This document shows, one piece after another, positions 1-15,547 of a stretch of 64,000 bases of DNA. The notes beneath the pieces are model-generated. The model did not search any database. It saw only the letters and a program-made list of their open reading frames with translations, and had not been told where the DNA came from. Position numbers and translations under genes: made by a program. How positions within the stretch are numbered: the stretch's first letter is position 1; every line of letters starts with the position of its first letter. Source of the DNA: Colius striatus (Eukaryota; Chordata; Aves; Coliiformes; Coliidae); the NCBI RefSeq assembly GCF_028858725.1, contig NC_084789.1:41323594-41387593 (forward strand). The letters run 5' to 3'.

Positions 1-102
1 GCACACCCCCTGCCAGGGAGATCAGGACACAGGGAGGTCAGAGGACAGAGGGAGAAGGGAGGGCAAGCCCAGGGGGGCACACACAGCCCCTGTGCCCCTC
101 AC

Positions 103-3642
<3,540 letters not shown>

Positions 3643-3683
3643 CTTCTCCGCCGGCATCGGGCCCGGCTCCGCCGCCGCCGCTA

Positions 3684-3695
3684 GAGATGGCGGCC
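3684..3695 (+). promoter_or_regulatory. YY1-type box GAGATGGCGGCC
   Basis: The second ATGGCGGC core in the divergent promoter, 40 bases upstream of the PSMC5 start. It fits the YY1 binding consensus. No protein reading starts from this ATG that I would defend. Confidence 0.5.
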
Positions 3696-3713
3696 GCGCC
3701 GCTTCCGCCGCCG

Positions 3714-3723
3714 GCGCATGCGC
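3714..3723. promoter_or_regulatory. NRF-1 palindrome GCGCATGCGC
   Basis: A perfect NRF-1 recognition palindrome sits between the two ATGGCGG clusters in the middle of the CpG island. NRF-1 sites are typical of bidirectional housekeeping promoters. Confidence 0.75.
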
Positions 3724-3911
3724 AGCCACGGCCCGGCCGCCACGTTGGTGCGGTCAAACGGGATGGCGCCGCGCCGTAAGGGCCCGGAGGAGCGAGGCCG
3801 GGCCGCGAACGGGCCTCCGAGGGAGCTCCTTTCCGTCCCCTTCCCCCTCCTCCCGCCCGGCGGCGGCGGGGCGGGCGGCGGCGGGGCGGGCGGCGGCCAT
3901 GGCGCCGCTCT

Positions 3912-3939
3912 CAAGATGGCGGAGGGGAAGGGGAAGTGA
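3912..3939 (+). promoter_or_regulatory. FTSJ3: TISU-like box and 7-codon upstream ORF, probable FTSJ3 leader
   Basis: CAAGATGGCGGA (3912-3923) fits the YY1/TISU consensus at 11 of 12 positions. Its ATG opens a 7-codon ORF (MAEGKGK) that stops at 3939, and GTGGGT just after it could be a splice donor. I infer that this is the FTSJ3 non-coding first exon. Its partner acceptor would be CCCCACAG ending at 5022, which starts the exon holding the real ATG at 5061. Transcript ends cannot be read from sequence alone. Confidence 0.45.
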
Positions 3940-4019
3940 GGTGGGTCCCGGCAGGCACGGCGGGAGGGCGGCGCGGGCACGAGGCCGCACCGGCACCGGC
4001 AGCAGCGGCGAGAGGGGTG

Positions 4020-4905
4020 AGAGGGGAACGGGACGGGAACGGGAACGGGGCTGGGGATGGAGCTTGGGAACGGGACTGGGAACAGACTGGAGATGGACTG
4101 GGACTGGGACTGGGAACAGGCTGGAGATGGGCTGGGGACGGGAACGGGATGGGAATGGGGTTGGAGATGGGCTGGGAATGGCACTGGGACTGGGACCAGA
4201 CTGGGGATGGGATGGGAACAGGGTTGAGAATGGAGCTTGGGAATGGGACTGGGAACAGGCTGGAGATGGGCTGGGATTGGGACTGGGACTGGGATTGGAC
4301 TGGGGATGGGAACAGGGTTGGAGATGGGATGGGACTGGGGCTGGGGATGGAGCTTGGGAATGGGACTGGGACCAGACTGGAGATGGGCTGGGATTGGGAC
4401 TGGGATTGGACTGGGAATGGGAACAGTCTGGAGATGGATTGGGATTGGGCTGGGGACAGGATGGGAACAGGGTTGGAGATGGCATGGGAATGGGGCTGGG
4501 ATCAGCCTGGAGCTGGGAACAGGCTGGAGATGGGCTGGGATTGGGACTGGGACTGGGAATGGGATGGGAACAGGATTGGAGATGGGATGGGAACAGGGTT
4601 GGGGATGGAGCTTGGGAATGGGACTGGGAACAGGCTGGAGATAGACTGGGATTGGGACTGGGGACAGGAATGGGATGGGAATGGGGTTGGAGATGGGCTG
4701 GGAATGGCATTCGGACTGGGACCAGACTGGGGATGAGATGGGAACAGGGTTGAGAATGGAGCTTGGGATTGGGACTGGGATCAGCCTGGAGCTGGGATCA
4801 GCCTGGAGATGGGCTGGGATCGGGCTGTGGCTGGGAATGGGGTTGGAGATGTGATGGGTTGAGAATGGAGCTTGGGAATGGGACTGGGATCAGGCTGGGG
4901 AAGGG
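4020..4905. repeat. G-rich minisatellite in FTSJ3 intron 1
   Basis: Degenerate tandem array built from 6-bp words such as TGGGAC, TGGGAA and TGGAGA, with higher-order units of about 50-100 bases. GGG runs spaced by 3 bases recur on the FTSJ3 sense strand. Several frames stay open on both strands and give low-complexity Gly/Trp/Asp or Pro/Ser readings, which are not genes. Confidence 0.92.
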
Positions 4906-5060
4906 GAGAGCCCGGCACAGGGTAGGTGCCAGTGCCCTGGGGCACAGCAGGGTGGGCATTGTCCCAGGGGGTAGGTGCCAGTGCCCTGGGGCCACCACAA
5001 CTCCCTGCTCCCCTCCCCACAGGTTGTGCTGACTGACTGACAGCAGGTCCCGGCCCCAGC

Positions 5061-8000
5061 ATGGGCAAGAAGAGCAAACTGGGCAAGAGCCGGCGGGACA
5101 AGTTCTATCACCTGGCCAAGGAGACTGGTGAGGGCTGCAGGCTGTGCCCTGCCAGCAATGGGCTGCTCTGGGCAGGGCTGGGCACGAGCTTTGCTGAGCT
5201 GCTTGGGTGTAAAGATCTGTGGGCAGTGGAGGTAAATGCAGTTGGTGTCACGAGTGGTGTCAGGGCTCAGTGCTGGGGCCACTCCTGCTTCACATCCTAT
5301 CAATGATCTGGGTGAGGGCATCCAGGGCACCCTTAGCAAGTTTGCAGCTGGCACCAAGCTGGGTGCAAGTGTGGCTCTGCCTGAGGAAGCTTTCCAGAGA
5401 GATCCACACAGGCTGCATGGCTGGGCCCAGCTCAGTGCCATGAGTTTCAGTGACACCAAGGGCTGGGTCCTGCACTTGGGCCACAACAACCCCCAGCAGA
5501 GCTACAGGCTTGGGGAGGAGTGGCTGGAAAGCTGCCAGGCACACAGGGACCTGTCAGTGTGGGTTGGACAGGAGGCAGCAGCGTGCCCAGGTGGCCAAGA
5601 AGGCCAAGGGCATCCTGGCTTGGCTCAGGAACAGAGTTGTCAGCAGGAGCAGGGAGCTCTGAGCTCAGCTTTGCTGAGGCTGCACCTCAGATCCTGTGTC
5701 CAGTTCTGGGCCCCTCTCTACCAGAAGGACATGGAGGTGCTGGAGAGGATCCAGAGGCTGGGCTACCAAGCTAGGAAAGGGTTTGGAGCATGTCTCAGCT
5801 GAGGAAGGGCTGAGGGATCTTGGGCTGTTGAGCCTGGAGAACAGAAGGCTCAGGGGAGACCTGGCTCTCTCCAGCTACCTAAAAGGCAGCTGCTCCAGGT
5901 GGGGTTGGGCTGTTCAAGCAATAGAACAAGAGGAAATGGTCTCACATTGCACCAGGGCAGGTTCAGGATGGGTGTGAGGAGGAATTGCTTTGGTGCCAGG
6001 GCTGTCAGGCACTGGAACAGCTGCCCAGGGAGCTGCTGGAGTCCCCATCCCTGGAGGGGTTTCAGAGCTGGGTGGGTGTTGCACTGAGGGCAACGGGCTG
6101 GTGGCTGATAGGGCTGAGCCAAAGCTGCACCCCATGAGCTGAGAGCTCTGCTGCAGCTGCCAGGATTCAAGCTGTGCCCCCCTGTCCCTCCCCCAGGCTT
6201 TCGCTCCCGCTCCTCCTTCAAGCTGCTGCAGCTCAACAGGAGGTTCCAGTTCCTGCAGAGGGCTCGGGCGCTGCTGGACCTGTGCGCAGCCCCCGGCGGC
6301 TGGTGGGTGCTGCCCTCCCTCTGCCCCCACTGCCCTGCCTCCTGGGGCTTTGCTGCCCTTGTGGCTCTGACCCCAGAGGCCTCAGCTCAAGCTTTCCTTC
6401 CTCTCTGCTCTCTCCAGGTTGCAGGTGGCATCTAAGTTCATGCCAGTTTCCAGCTTGATCATTGGTGAGTGCTGGGACTGGCAGGGGTGCTCTGGGGACA
6501 GGGAGCTCCACTGCAGCCCCTGGATGTGGCCAGAGCAAGAGGTTTGGGGGGGTGTTGGTAGGTGGAGAAGGTGGGTGGGGAGGCTGTGAGCCCAGTTTTG
6601 AGGAGCTGTGATGTTCATATCCCTTCCTTACCCCAGGGGTGGACTTGGTGCCCATCAAACCCATCCCCAACGTGGTGACGCTGCAGGAGGACATCACCAC
6701 GGACAAGTGCCGCCAGGTAGGGACCCAGCAGCCCTGCCCTGGGCATCCTGTGCCAGGCTGAGCCTCAGCAGCTCCCCTGCCTGCCATGGGAGGGGTGGGC
6801 ATCACCCTGCTTGCCATGGGAGGGGTGGGCATCACCCTGCCTGCTCTCCTACTTGCTATGGGAGGGGTGGGCATCACCCTGCCTGCTCTCCTGCTTGCCA
6901 TGGTTGGAGTGGGCATCACCCTGCTTGCTATGGGAGGAGTGAGCATCACCCTGCCTGCTCTCCTGCTTGCTATGGGAGGATGGGCATCACCCTGCCTGCT
7001 CCCCTGCTTGCTATGGGAGGAGTGAGCATCACCCTGCCTACTCTCCTGCTTGCTATGGGAGGGGTGGGCATCACCCTGCCTGCTCTCCTGCTTGCTATGG
7101 GAGGATGGGCATCACCCTGCCTGCTCCCCTGGGGCTCTCTCAGGGCTGGGATGAAGAGAGGGGGCTGAGCTGAGCTGCTGGGGCTGGAGGGTGCTGCCTG
7201 TTGGCTCCTGCAGAGAGGGATCAATGAGTTAAAGCCTCATCCCCATCACCCCTCAGGCCCTACGCAAGGAGCTGCAGACCTGGAAGGTGGATGTTGTGCT
7301 CAATGATGGAGCCCCAAACGTGGGAGCCAGCTGGGTGCATGATGCCTACTCCCAAGGTGAGACCTGCCACTGCCTTGGACACCCCAATTTGTGCTGTGGG
7401 ATGGGGACAGCTCCTTTGACAGCTCCTCTCTCCCCTTGCTCCAGCCAACCTGACCCTCATGGCTCTCAAACTGGCCTGTGAGTTCCTCTGCAAGGGGGGC
7501 TGGTTCATCACCAAGGTGTTTCGTTCTCGGGATTACCAGCCACTGCTCTGGATCTTCCAGCAGTTCTTCCACAAGGTCCAAGCCACCAAACCACAAGCTT
7601 CTCGAAATGAGTCTGCTGAGATCTTCGTGGTGTGTCAGGGTGAGCAGCCAGAGGGGAAACCTGCAGCTGCAGGGCCTGAAGGAAGGAGAGAGAGAGAGAG
7701 GGAGGGAAGGATCAAAACCCAACCTACTGATAGTTCTCCTTCTTCCATCCCAGGGTATCAAGCTCCAGATAAAATTGACAGCAAGTTCTTTGACCCCAAA
7801 TATGCTTTCAAGGAGGTGGAGGTTCAGACCAAGTCTGTCACTGAGCTGGTCAGCAAAAAGAAGCCCAAGGTATGAGCCAGGTGGGACACACAGGAGTGGA
7901 AGACACTGGGCTAAGCAAAGTTGCATCAGGAGGTGAAAGGGATGGGGGTGGGAGGTGGTGGAAGAGGCAGGTTTGGGGGAGGTTTGGAGCCTTAGAGAGC

Positions 8001-11000
8001 AGTGACAGGGAAAGGGGGATGGGAGTTGTGCTGGACCAGAAACATCTGAGTGGGTTTGTGTCTCTGGGGGATGCCTTTAGGACACAGACCAGCAAAGGGC
8101 AATGCAGTGGCACAGAGCTGCCCCTTCCCTGGGCCAGAGGTGGGGCTGAGCCCGTGGGGCTGAGCCCATGGGGCTGCCCACTTGCCCTCGGCCCTGTGGG
8201 CACGGTGAGGTGGAGGCTGCAGCAGGGCAGGGGTGAGGTGGCATCCTGCTGCCTGTGCCCTGGCACAGCTCATGCAGCTCCTTTCCTCCCTCAGGCAGAG
8301 GGTTATGCTGATGGGGACACCACCCTCTACCACCGCTTCACCCTCATGGACTTCCTCAAAGCTGCCAACCCCGTGGATTTCCTCGCCAAGGCCAACGAGG
8401 TGGGTGCTCAGAGCCAGGGGACACCTGGGTGCCACCTGCCACGTCCCCAGCAGCACAGAGCAGACCCAGTTGGCCCAGGGCTCCTTTCCCCATGCTGAGG
8501 GGAGGCTCTTTTTGGCCTGTAGATCACGCTGGGGGATGGGGAGCTGGAGCAGCACAGCTCCACCACCGAGGAGCTGCGGCAGTGCTGCAAGGACATCCGT
8601 GTGCTGGGACGCAAGGAGCTCAGGTACCAGGGGGGCACTGGGCTAAGGGCTGTTGTGCCAGGCCTTGGGGGGTTGCCTCTGACACTCTGCCCTCCCCCAC
8701 AGAGCTCTGCTCAACTGGAGGACCAAGTTGAGGCGGTTTTTGGCCAAGAAGCTCAAAGAGCAGGCAAAGGAGGTGGATATCAAGTAAGAACAAAAGGGGT
8801 GGCCCTGGTGGGATGGGCCTGGCTTGAGGAGGGATGGTCTGAGCTCCTTCCTTTTTGGCAGCCTGAGCTCTGGGGAAGAGGAGGAAGGCAAAGAGGAGGA
8901 GAAGGAGGAGAAGAAGACGTCGCCAAAAGCCCCAGCCGATGAGGTGGGGAAGGAGGAAGAGGAGGAGGAGGAGGTGGAGCTGGCATTGGCAGAGATGAAG
9001 GCCAAGGAGCTGGCAGAGCTAAAGAGGTAAAAGGATGTCAGAGGTGGAGAGAGAGAGGAGCATGGGGAGGCTCCAGCTGTGGGCACAGAGGGTGGTGGGG
9101 CAGAACCTGCCCTGCTTTTGTCAGCAGAGGGTTTGGTGGGTCTTGGGCTCGTTGCTCCTCCAGGCAGCTGAAGCTGGGGCATTTGGCACCCAGGGGGCTG
9201 TGGATGAGCTGAGGGAGGGGGATGTGCATACTGAGGAGGTGTGAATGGTGAGGAAAGGGACAGCAAAGCATCCTCCCTTTGCCTCCAGAAAGAAGAAGAA
9301 GGTGCTGAGGGAGCAGCGGAAGCAGCGCGAGCGTGTGGAGCTGAAGATGGACCTGCCCGGCGTGTCCATCGCCGACGACGGCGACACCAGCATGTTCTCC
9401 CTGCGCTCCCTGCACAGGACCCCGGTGGGTGTGGGGCAGGGGGAGGCCAGCCTGGCCCAGCCTGAGGGTTGGGGCACTGCTGGGTATGTGCCTGAGGAGC
9501 TGGGGACTTCTGGCTTTGAGTTTCTGACCTTGTGTTGCAGCTGCTGAACGAGATGAGCCGTGGGGACATGGCAGCAGCAGATGCTCTGCTGGAGATGGGG
9601 CCTGGGGATGATGATATTTACATCTCAGACCATGAAGGTGATGATGATGATGATGATGTGTCCTTGGCCAGTGATCTGGATCCAGAGGAGCTGCTTGAGA
9701 TAGAGGCTCGTCAGCGGCGGCTGGAGAAGGAGAGGAGAGAGCAGGGGGGAAAGAGGTGAGGGTCTGGAGGGGCTTCCCTGGGGTAAAGGCTTCCTCACCC
9801 TGCCTGGGGTCACACATCCTGCTGCTCCTTGTCCCAGGGCAAAGCCTAAGCAGAAGGAAGAGGAGGAGGAGGAGGATGAAGAGGAGAATCCTCTGCTGGT
9901 GCCTCTGGAGGAGAAATCGGTGCTGGAGGAACGACAGACCAGCCTGTGGTTTGGGAAGGTGAGGCTCAGTGGGCCCAGAGATGCCAAGGCAACCCCTGCC
10001 CCAGCTCTGCCCTGTGTGCCCTGACCTGAGCCCCTGCTCCCTGTGCCCAGGACGCCTTTGCTGGCATCGAGGATGATGCAGATGAGCAGCTGGAGCTGGG
10101 CCAGTCACAGCTATTGGCTGAGAAACAACGTGAGGCTCAGAAAGGTGAGTGTGGGGGGCACAGAGGGGCAGCCCCACAGCCCAGGCTGGGCTCAAACCAT
10201 GCTGGCAGCAGGGCTGGAGAGCTCCAGGGCTTGTTTCCAGCCTCTTTGGCTGCACAGTTAATAAACCATGCTGGCAGCAGGGCTGGAGAGCTCCAGGGCT
10301 TGTTTCCAGCCTCTGTGGCTGCACAGTTAACTGAGTCTTTAGAGGAACGATGTGCAATAGGGTCTGGCTCAGCCCTTTCTCACCTGAGAGTTCCTTTTCT
10401 CCAGACAAAGCACCAAAGAAAGGGCAGAAGGTGGTGGTGGTGCCCCAGGAGGAGGATGCAGCCCAGCCCCTGCCTGCTCCAGCCACAGCCCCTGGGGCAG
10501 AGGAAGCTCTGGATGCTCAGAGCAGCGACGATGACAGCAGCAGTGACGAGGAGAGGTGAGGGCTGAGAGGAGGGAGCAGGGGGGATGTCTTCCCTCAGCC
10601 CTGGGGAGTGGGAACCCCAGCCCTGGGCAGCTGGGAGGTGAGGACACCAGTCCCTGGGAGGTGGAGACCCTAGCTCTGGAGAGCTGGGAGGTGAGGAACT
10701 GAGCCCCAGGGAGCTGGGGACTCTGGCCTTGAGGAGCTGAGAGATGGGGACCCCAGCCTCAAGGAACTGGGAGAAGAGGACTCCAGCCCTGGAGAGCTGG
10801 GAGGTGAGGACCCCAGCCTCAAGGATCTGGGAACCCCAGCCTTGGGGAGCTGGGAGGTGAGGACCTCAGCCCTGAGGAGCTGGGACATGGGGACCTTAGC
10901 TCTAGGGAGCTGGGAGGTGGGGACCCCAGCCCTGGAGAGCTGGGAACCCCAACCCTGAGGAGCTGGGAGGTGGGGACCTGAGCCCCAGGGAGCTGGAGAC

Positions 11001-14000
11001 CCCAGCCTCAAGGAGCTGGGAGGTGGGGACCCCAACCCTGGAGAGCTGGGAGGTGGGGACCTCAGCCTCAAGGATCTGGGAACCCCAGCCTTGGGGAGCT
11101 GGGAGGTGAGGACCTCAGCCCTGAGGAGCTGGGACATGGGGACCTTAGCTCTAGGGAGCTGGGAGGTGGGGACCCCAGCCCTGGAGAGCTGGGAACCCCA
11201 ACCCTGAGGAGCTGGGAGGTGGGGACCTGAGCCCCAGGGAGCTGGAGACCCTAGCCTCGAGCTGGGAGGTGGGGACCCCAACCCTGGGGAGCTGGGAGGT
11301 GAAGACCTCAGCCTCAAGGAGCTGGGAACCCCAACCCTGAGGGAGCTGAGAACCCCAGCCTTGAGGAGCTGGGAGGTGGGGACCCCAGCCCTGGAGAGCT
11401 GGGAGGTGGGGACCTCAGCCCTGAGGAGCTGGGACATGGGGACCTGAGCCCCAGGGAACTGGTGACCCCAGCCTCAAGGATCTGGGAACCCCAGCCTTGG
11501 GGAGCTGGGAGGTGAAGACCTCAGCCCTGAGGAGCTGGGCCATGGGGACCTTAGCCTTGGGGAGCTGGGAGGTGGGGACCCCAGCCCTGTAGAGCTGGGA
11601 GCCCCAACCCTGAGGAGCTGGGAGGTGAGGACTCCAGCCTGAAGGAGCTGGGGAGTGGGGACCCCAGCCCTGTAGAGCTGAGAGCCCCAACCCTGAGGAG
11701 CTGGGAGGTGAGGAGCCCAGCCTCAAGGATCTGGGAACCCCAGCCTTGGGGAGCTGGGAGTTGGGGACTCCAGCCCTGGGAGCTGGGAACCCCAACTCTG
11801 AGGAGCTGGGACATGGGGACCTTAACCCTGAGGAGCTGGGAGTTGGGGACCCCAACCCTGTAGAGCTGGGAGCCCCCCAACCCTGAGGAGCTGGGAGGTG
11901 AGCAGCCCAGCCCTGAGGAGCTGGGACATGGGGACCCCAACCCTGTAGAGCTGGGAGCTGGGAACCCCAACCCTGAGGAGCTGGGAGTTGGGGACCCCAA
12001 CCCTGTAGAGCTGGGAGCCCCAACCCTGAGGAGCTGGGAGGTGAGGAGCCCAGCCTGAAGGAGCTGGGGAGTGGAGACCCCAACCCTGTATTGCTGAGGA
12101 CCCCAACCCTGAGGAGCTGGGACATGGGGACATTAACCCTGAGGAGCTGGGAGGTGAGGAGCCCAGGCTGAAGGAGCTGGGAGTTGGGGACCCCAACCCT
12201 GAGGATCTGGGGAGTGAGGACCCCAACCCTGAGGAGCTGGGAGCCCCAAGTCTGAGGAGCTGGGACATGGGGACCCCAACCCTGAGGATCTGGGGAGTGG
12301 GGACCCCAACCCTGAGGAGCTGGGAGGTGAGGAGCCCAGGCTGAAGGAGCTGGGAGTTGGGGACCCCAACCCTGAGGAGCTGGGGAGTGGGGACCCCAAC
12401 CCTGAGGAGCTGGGAGCCCCAACCCTGAGAAGCTGGGAGCCCCAGCCCTGCGTGTTCCCCTTCAGGCCGCTGGTGGCAGCGGGGCAGAAGCGGGGCCGCG
12501 CCGAGCCCGGCGGCTTCGAGGTGGTGCCCATCGAGGACCCAGGTGAGCTGGGGGTACTGTGTGTGCCCAGGGGGTGCCCCAGCAGCCCCTCTCTGTGGCT
12601 GTGGGGCAGGCTGAGGCCACATTCCCCAGCCCTTCACCTGTTCCCCGTGGTGCAGTGAGGAGAGCCCAAGTGCTGGACGCCGAGGGCCTGGCGCTGGGCT
12701 CCGTCATCGCCACGTCCAGCAAGGCCAAGCGCGACCTGGTGGACGACTCCTTCAACAGGTAACCCTGAGGGGAGGCCGAGCTCAGGGAGCCCCTGCTCGG
12801 CTCCACACTCACCCCAAAGCCTCCCCATGGCCTCAGGTACTCCTTCAACGAGGAGGAGGGCGAGCTGCCCGAGTGGTTCTGGCGGGAGGAGCAGCAGCAC
12901 CGGCGCAGGCAGCTGCCTGTGGACAAGCAGACGGTCGAGGCCTATCGGCAGCGCTGGCGCCACATCAACGCCCGGCCCATCAAGAAGGTGGCGGAGGCCA
13001 AGGCCAGGAAGAAGAAGAGGGTGAGTGAGGCTGTGGGTTTCAACCCCTCAGGCCTTGTGTGGGTTTTCCCATCCCTGCTCGTGCCTCAGCCTCGTTTGTG
13101 CCCTCGGGCAGATGCTGAGGAAGATGGAGCAGATGAAGAAGAAGGCCGAGGCCGTGGTGAGCACGGTGGACATCTCGGAGAGGGAGAAGGTGGCTCAGCT
13201 GAGGCGGTGAGTGGGGATCCTGGCACGGCTGGGGATGCCCTCTGCTCCCCAAACAGGAGGGATTCAAGAGGAAACAGCCTCCAGGTGCCCCAGGGGAGGT
13301 TGAGGATGGAGGGAGCTGGGGGTCAGCCTCTGCACCCCAATAACAAGAGGCAACGGGCTGCAGTTGCCCCAGGGGAGCTGGGGGTCAGCCTCTGCACCCC
13401 AGTAACAAGAGGCAACGGGCTGCAGTTGCCCCAGGGGAGCTGGGGCTCAGCCTCTGCACCCCAGTAACAAGAGGAAACAGCCTCCAGGTGCCCCAGGGGA
13501 GGTTGAGGATGCAGGGAGCTGGGGGTCAGCCTCTGCACCCCAGTAACAAGAGGCAACGGGCTGCAGTTGCCCCAGGGGAGCTGGGGTTCAGCCTCTGCAT
13601 CCCAGTAACAAGAGGCAACGGGCTGCAGTTGCCCCAGGGGAGCTGGGGCTCAGCCTCTGCACCCCAGTAACAAGAGGCAACGGGCTGCAGTTGCCCCAGG
13701 GGAGCTGGGGGTCAGCCTCTGCACCCCAGTAACAAGAGGAAACAGCCTCCAGGTGCCCCAGGGGAGGTTGAGGATGGAGGGAGCTGGGGGTCAGCCTCTG
13801 CTCCCCAGTAACAAGAGGAAACAGCCTCCAGGTGCCCCAGGGGAGGTTGAGGTTGGAGCTGAGGCACAACTGGTTCCCTCAGAGGGGTGTCAGCCCCTGT
13901 GCCAGGCTGCCCAGGGAGCTGGGGGAGTGCCCAGCCCTGGAGGGATCCCAAACACACAGAGCTGAGGTGCTGAGGCCATGGGGTAGTGCTGGGCTGGGCA

Positions 14001-14647
14001 GGGTGAGGCCAGGGCTCAGACTCCAGGACCTTAAAAGCCTTTTCCAGCCACAGTGATTGTGTGATCCTCCCCCATCCTTCCCCTCACCTGCCCTGGCTGG
14101 AGTGGGGTGGGTGAGCACCCTGGGGCACCAGAGCCCTTTGGGGTCTGAGGTCCCCAGGTGCTGTGCAGCACCCAGGACCTGCTGAAACCTGGGGCATGGC
14201 AGGAGCTGGAGTCCCACTTGGGGATGAATGGGGGACAGCCCTGAGCCTCCATCTCCCCCAGCTGCTGTGATGGATGTTGTGCTGGGCCCTGTTGCTGTGC
14301 TGTGCTGGCCCTGCAGCCACCCCACAGAGCGTGCTGAGGGGTGTCAGAACCACCCCAGGGTGGGGTGTGAGAGACACCCAGCTGGACACCCCCTCAAAGC
14401 CAAAGTGGAGCAGCTGAACCTTCATTGATGTCCCTTGCCTTTCCCTTTCTCCCACAGCATCTACAAGAAGGCTGGGCTGGCCAAGGAGAAGAGGCAGGTC
14501 ACATACCTGGTGGCTAAGAAAGGAGTGGGACCCCGTGTGCGCCGGCCTCGGGGGGTCAAAGGCCAGTTCAAGGTGGTGGACAGTCGCCTGAAGAAGGATG
14601 TGAGGGCTCAGAAACGCCAAGAGCAGAAGAAGAAACGCCACAAGTGA
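5061..14647 (+). CDS. FTSJ3: FTSJ3, pre-rRNA 2'-O-ribose methyltransferase (Spb1 homologue)
   Basis: Nucleolar SAM-dependent 2'-O-methyltransferase for rRNA processing. Exons: 5061-5127, 6197-6302, 6418-6464, 6637-6716, 7257-7356, 7445-7639, 7754-7869, 8295-8399, 8523-8623, 8703-8783, 8862-9026, 9289-9424, 9541-9755, 9838-9958, 10051-10144, 10405-10555, 12466-12542, 12656-12758, 12837-13020, 13112-13206, 14458-14647. Total 2529 bases, 842 aa plus stop; human is about 847. The FtsJ fold comes first, with SAM motif DLCAAPGGW (about residues 50-58) and the K-D-K-E tetrad at K31, D117, K157 and E189. Acidic/lysine-rich low-complexity segments follow (about 300-600, including poly-E and a poly-D run). 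The conserved Spb1 C-terminal domain is last (from about 620: [32 protein letters not shown], a Lys/Arg-rich tail). All phases close. The ATG at 5061 gives the family N-terminus [16 protein letters not shown]. The gene looks intact. Confidence 0.97.
5240..6105 (+). repeat. Long CR1 LINE 3' fragment in FTSJ3 intron
   Basis: About 865 bases collinear with the 3' part of CR1: the end of the reverse transcriptase region (INDLGEG-like, then [15 protein letters not shown] and a CR1-type [10 protein letters not shown] run near 5450-5540), then the untranslated tail (GCTCCAGGTGGGG, GGAACAGCTGCCCAGGGAG). It is 5'-truncated and frames are broken. It is the longest CR1 copy in the window. Confidence 0.88.
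6780..7130. repeat. About 42-bp minisatellite in an FTSJ3 intron
   Basis: Roughly eight to nine tandem units of the form TGCTATGGGAGGGGTGGGCA followed by TCACCCTGCCTGCTCTCCTGCT, some shortened. It fills most of intron 6717-7256. Confidence 0.92.
10190..10331. repeat. Two-copy tandem duplication (about 67 bp)
   Basis: Two near-identical copies, each running from AACCATGCTGGCAGCAGGG to GGCTGCACAGTTAA, lie side by side in the FTSJ3 intron 10145-10404. Only one or two bases differ, so the duplication is recent. Confidence 0.9.
10590..12450. repeat. 1.85-kb minisatellite in FTSJ3 intron 10556-12465
   Basis: Tandem units of about 23-27 bases (GAGCTGGGAGGTGGGGACCC with CAGCCCTGAG or CAACCCTGAG) fill nearly the whole intron. 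Longer blocks of about 240-290 bases recur, for example 10780-11010 against 11040-11260, which shows higher-order duplication. Each unit can form a GGGGxCCCC hairpin. The minus strand is open over long stretches with Leu/Pro/Ser-rich readings that are artefacts of the repeat. Confidence 0.95.
13240..14062 (+). repeat. CR1 LINE 3' fragment with an internal 62-bp tandem expansion
   Basis: From 13850 to 14062 this is an ordinary CR1 tail in plus orientation. Upstream of it, the CR1 segment GGGGGTCAGCCTCTGCNCCC...AACAAGAGGAAAC is repeated. The landmark TCAGCCTCTGC occurs eight times between 13324 and 13800, at spacings of mostly 62 bases and sometimes about 80. So a minisatellite has grown from inside the LINE copy. 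Confidence 0.9.
14205..14262 (+). repeat. Non-CR1 part of an inverted duplicate, with an orphan splice acceptor
   Basis: The sequence around GGAGTCCCACTTGGGGATGA and GGGACAGCCCTGAGCCTCCA matches, as reverse complement, 16515-16570 in the acyltransferase intron. At 14250-14261 it ends CATCTCCCCCAG, equivalent to the acceptor of acyltransferase exon 16440-16512, but here no exon follows. Confidence 0.85.
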
Positions 14648-14917
14648 CGTGGGATCAGCTCCAGCTTTGGCTAAGGACAGGTTCCTGCCTTTCCCCTACC
14701 TTCCCCCTGGCCCCCTGCCTCAGCTTTGGGCTTGGCCTTGATGGGATGTTGACCCATGGGGCAGGGAGGCTTTGGCTGACCTTAGCAGCACAGGGTGGAT
14801 TCCCCCAGCCCAGGGCCCACAGAGGGGTTGCAAGCTCCCTGGGGCCTGGTTGGTGGCAGGACAGTGGGTGCAGAAGTGAGGGGGCTCTGCACAGAGCAGC
14901 TCCTGGCTTCCAGCACG

Positions 14918-14923
14918 ATTAAA
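14918..14923 (+). terminator. FTSJ3: Polyadenylation signal ATTAAA of FTSJ3
   Basis: ATTAAA lies 270 bases after the FTSJ3 stop and is followed within 35 bases by the GU-rich GGATGTGTTGTGAGTG. It is the only good signal in the 3' flank, so the 3' UTR is probably about 290 bases. From here to 15530 (about 600 bases) I see no gene or repeat. Confidence 0.7.
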
Positions 14924-15547
14924 CCTGCTCTGAGGCAGCACCAGGATGTGTTGTGAGTGCCATGGGGGTGAGAGGCTTGTGCTGTGAGCTGCCTGCTCTG
15001 TTTGGTAGAGAGGGGAGAGTGGATGGAGGGATATCCTTGTCCTGCCTCCAGGGTGATGCTGAGGACACCATGGCTGTTCATCAGGGCCATGGGCTGGTCC
15101 AGGCCCATGGGGTGGATGTGCACTGGGTAGGGGAATGTGGAGGGTGAGGAGTAGCATGGGGAGGGGACACCTGAGTAGGGGAGGAGCACAGGGACCTCCT
15201 CACCAAATCCCACTGCTCCCCTCTGGCTTCTCAAGGCAGAGGCCACTTGGGTGTTTCCCAGCCCTGGGTGCTCTCTGCAGAGCTACAGCACCCAAACCTT
15301 CCCCCATCACCTTTGGGAGCCTGCCCAGGGCACGGACCACCCAGCCAGGCCCTTCTGAGCTGTTGGACTTCACAGTTGCTCTTCTGTGCACTTACACCTT
15401 GGCCTTAAGGCAGGGCCAGACCTAACCCACCCCATTGGAACCCTGCCCAAGGCTCCTCTCACCCCATGCAGACACTGGGGTGTCCCCAAGGGAAGGAGAT
15501 GAGTCCCCTCAGCACCACACACACACCTCACACCAGGTAAGGGCTGT

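Noticed and set aside
3681-4710. Minus-strand Pro/Ser frames upstream of FTSJ3
   Set aside because: Antisense reading of the G-rich intron 1 array.
5236-5802. 188-codon plus-strand frame in FTSJ3 intron
   Set aside because: This is decayed CR1 coding sequence ([17 protein letters not shown]), not a host gene.
9038-10486. 482-codon minus-strand frame
   Set aside because: It lies antisense over verified FTSJ3 exons and is a shadow of acidic/Lys-rich coding sequence.
10670-12637. Long minus-strand frames with Leu/Pro/Ser repeats
   Set aside because: They are translations of the FTSJ3 intron minisatellite, antisense to a clear intron, with no family similarity.
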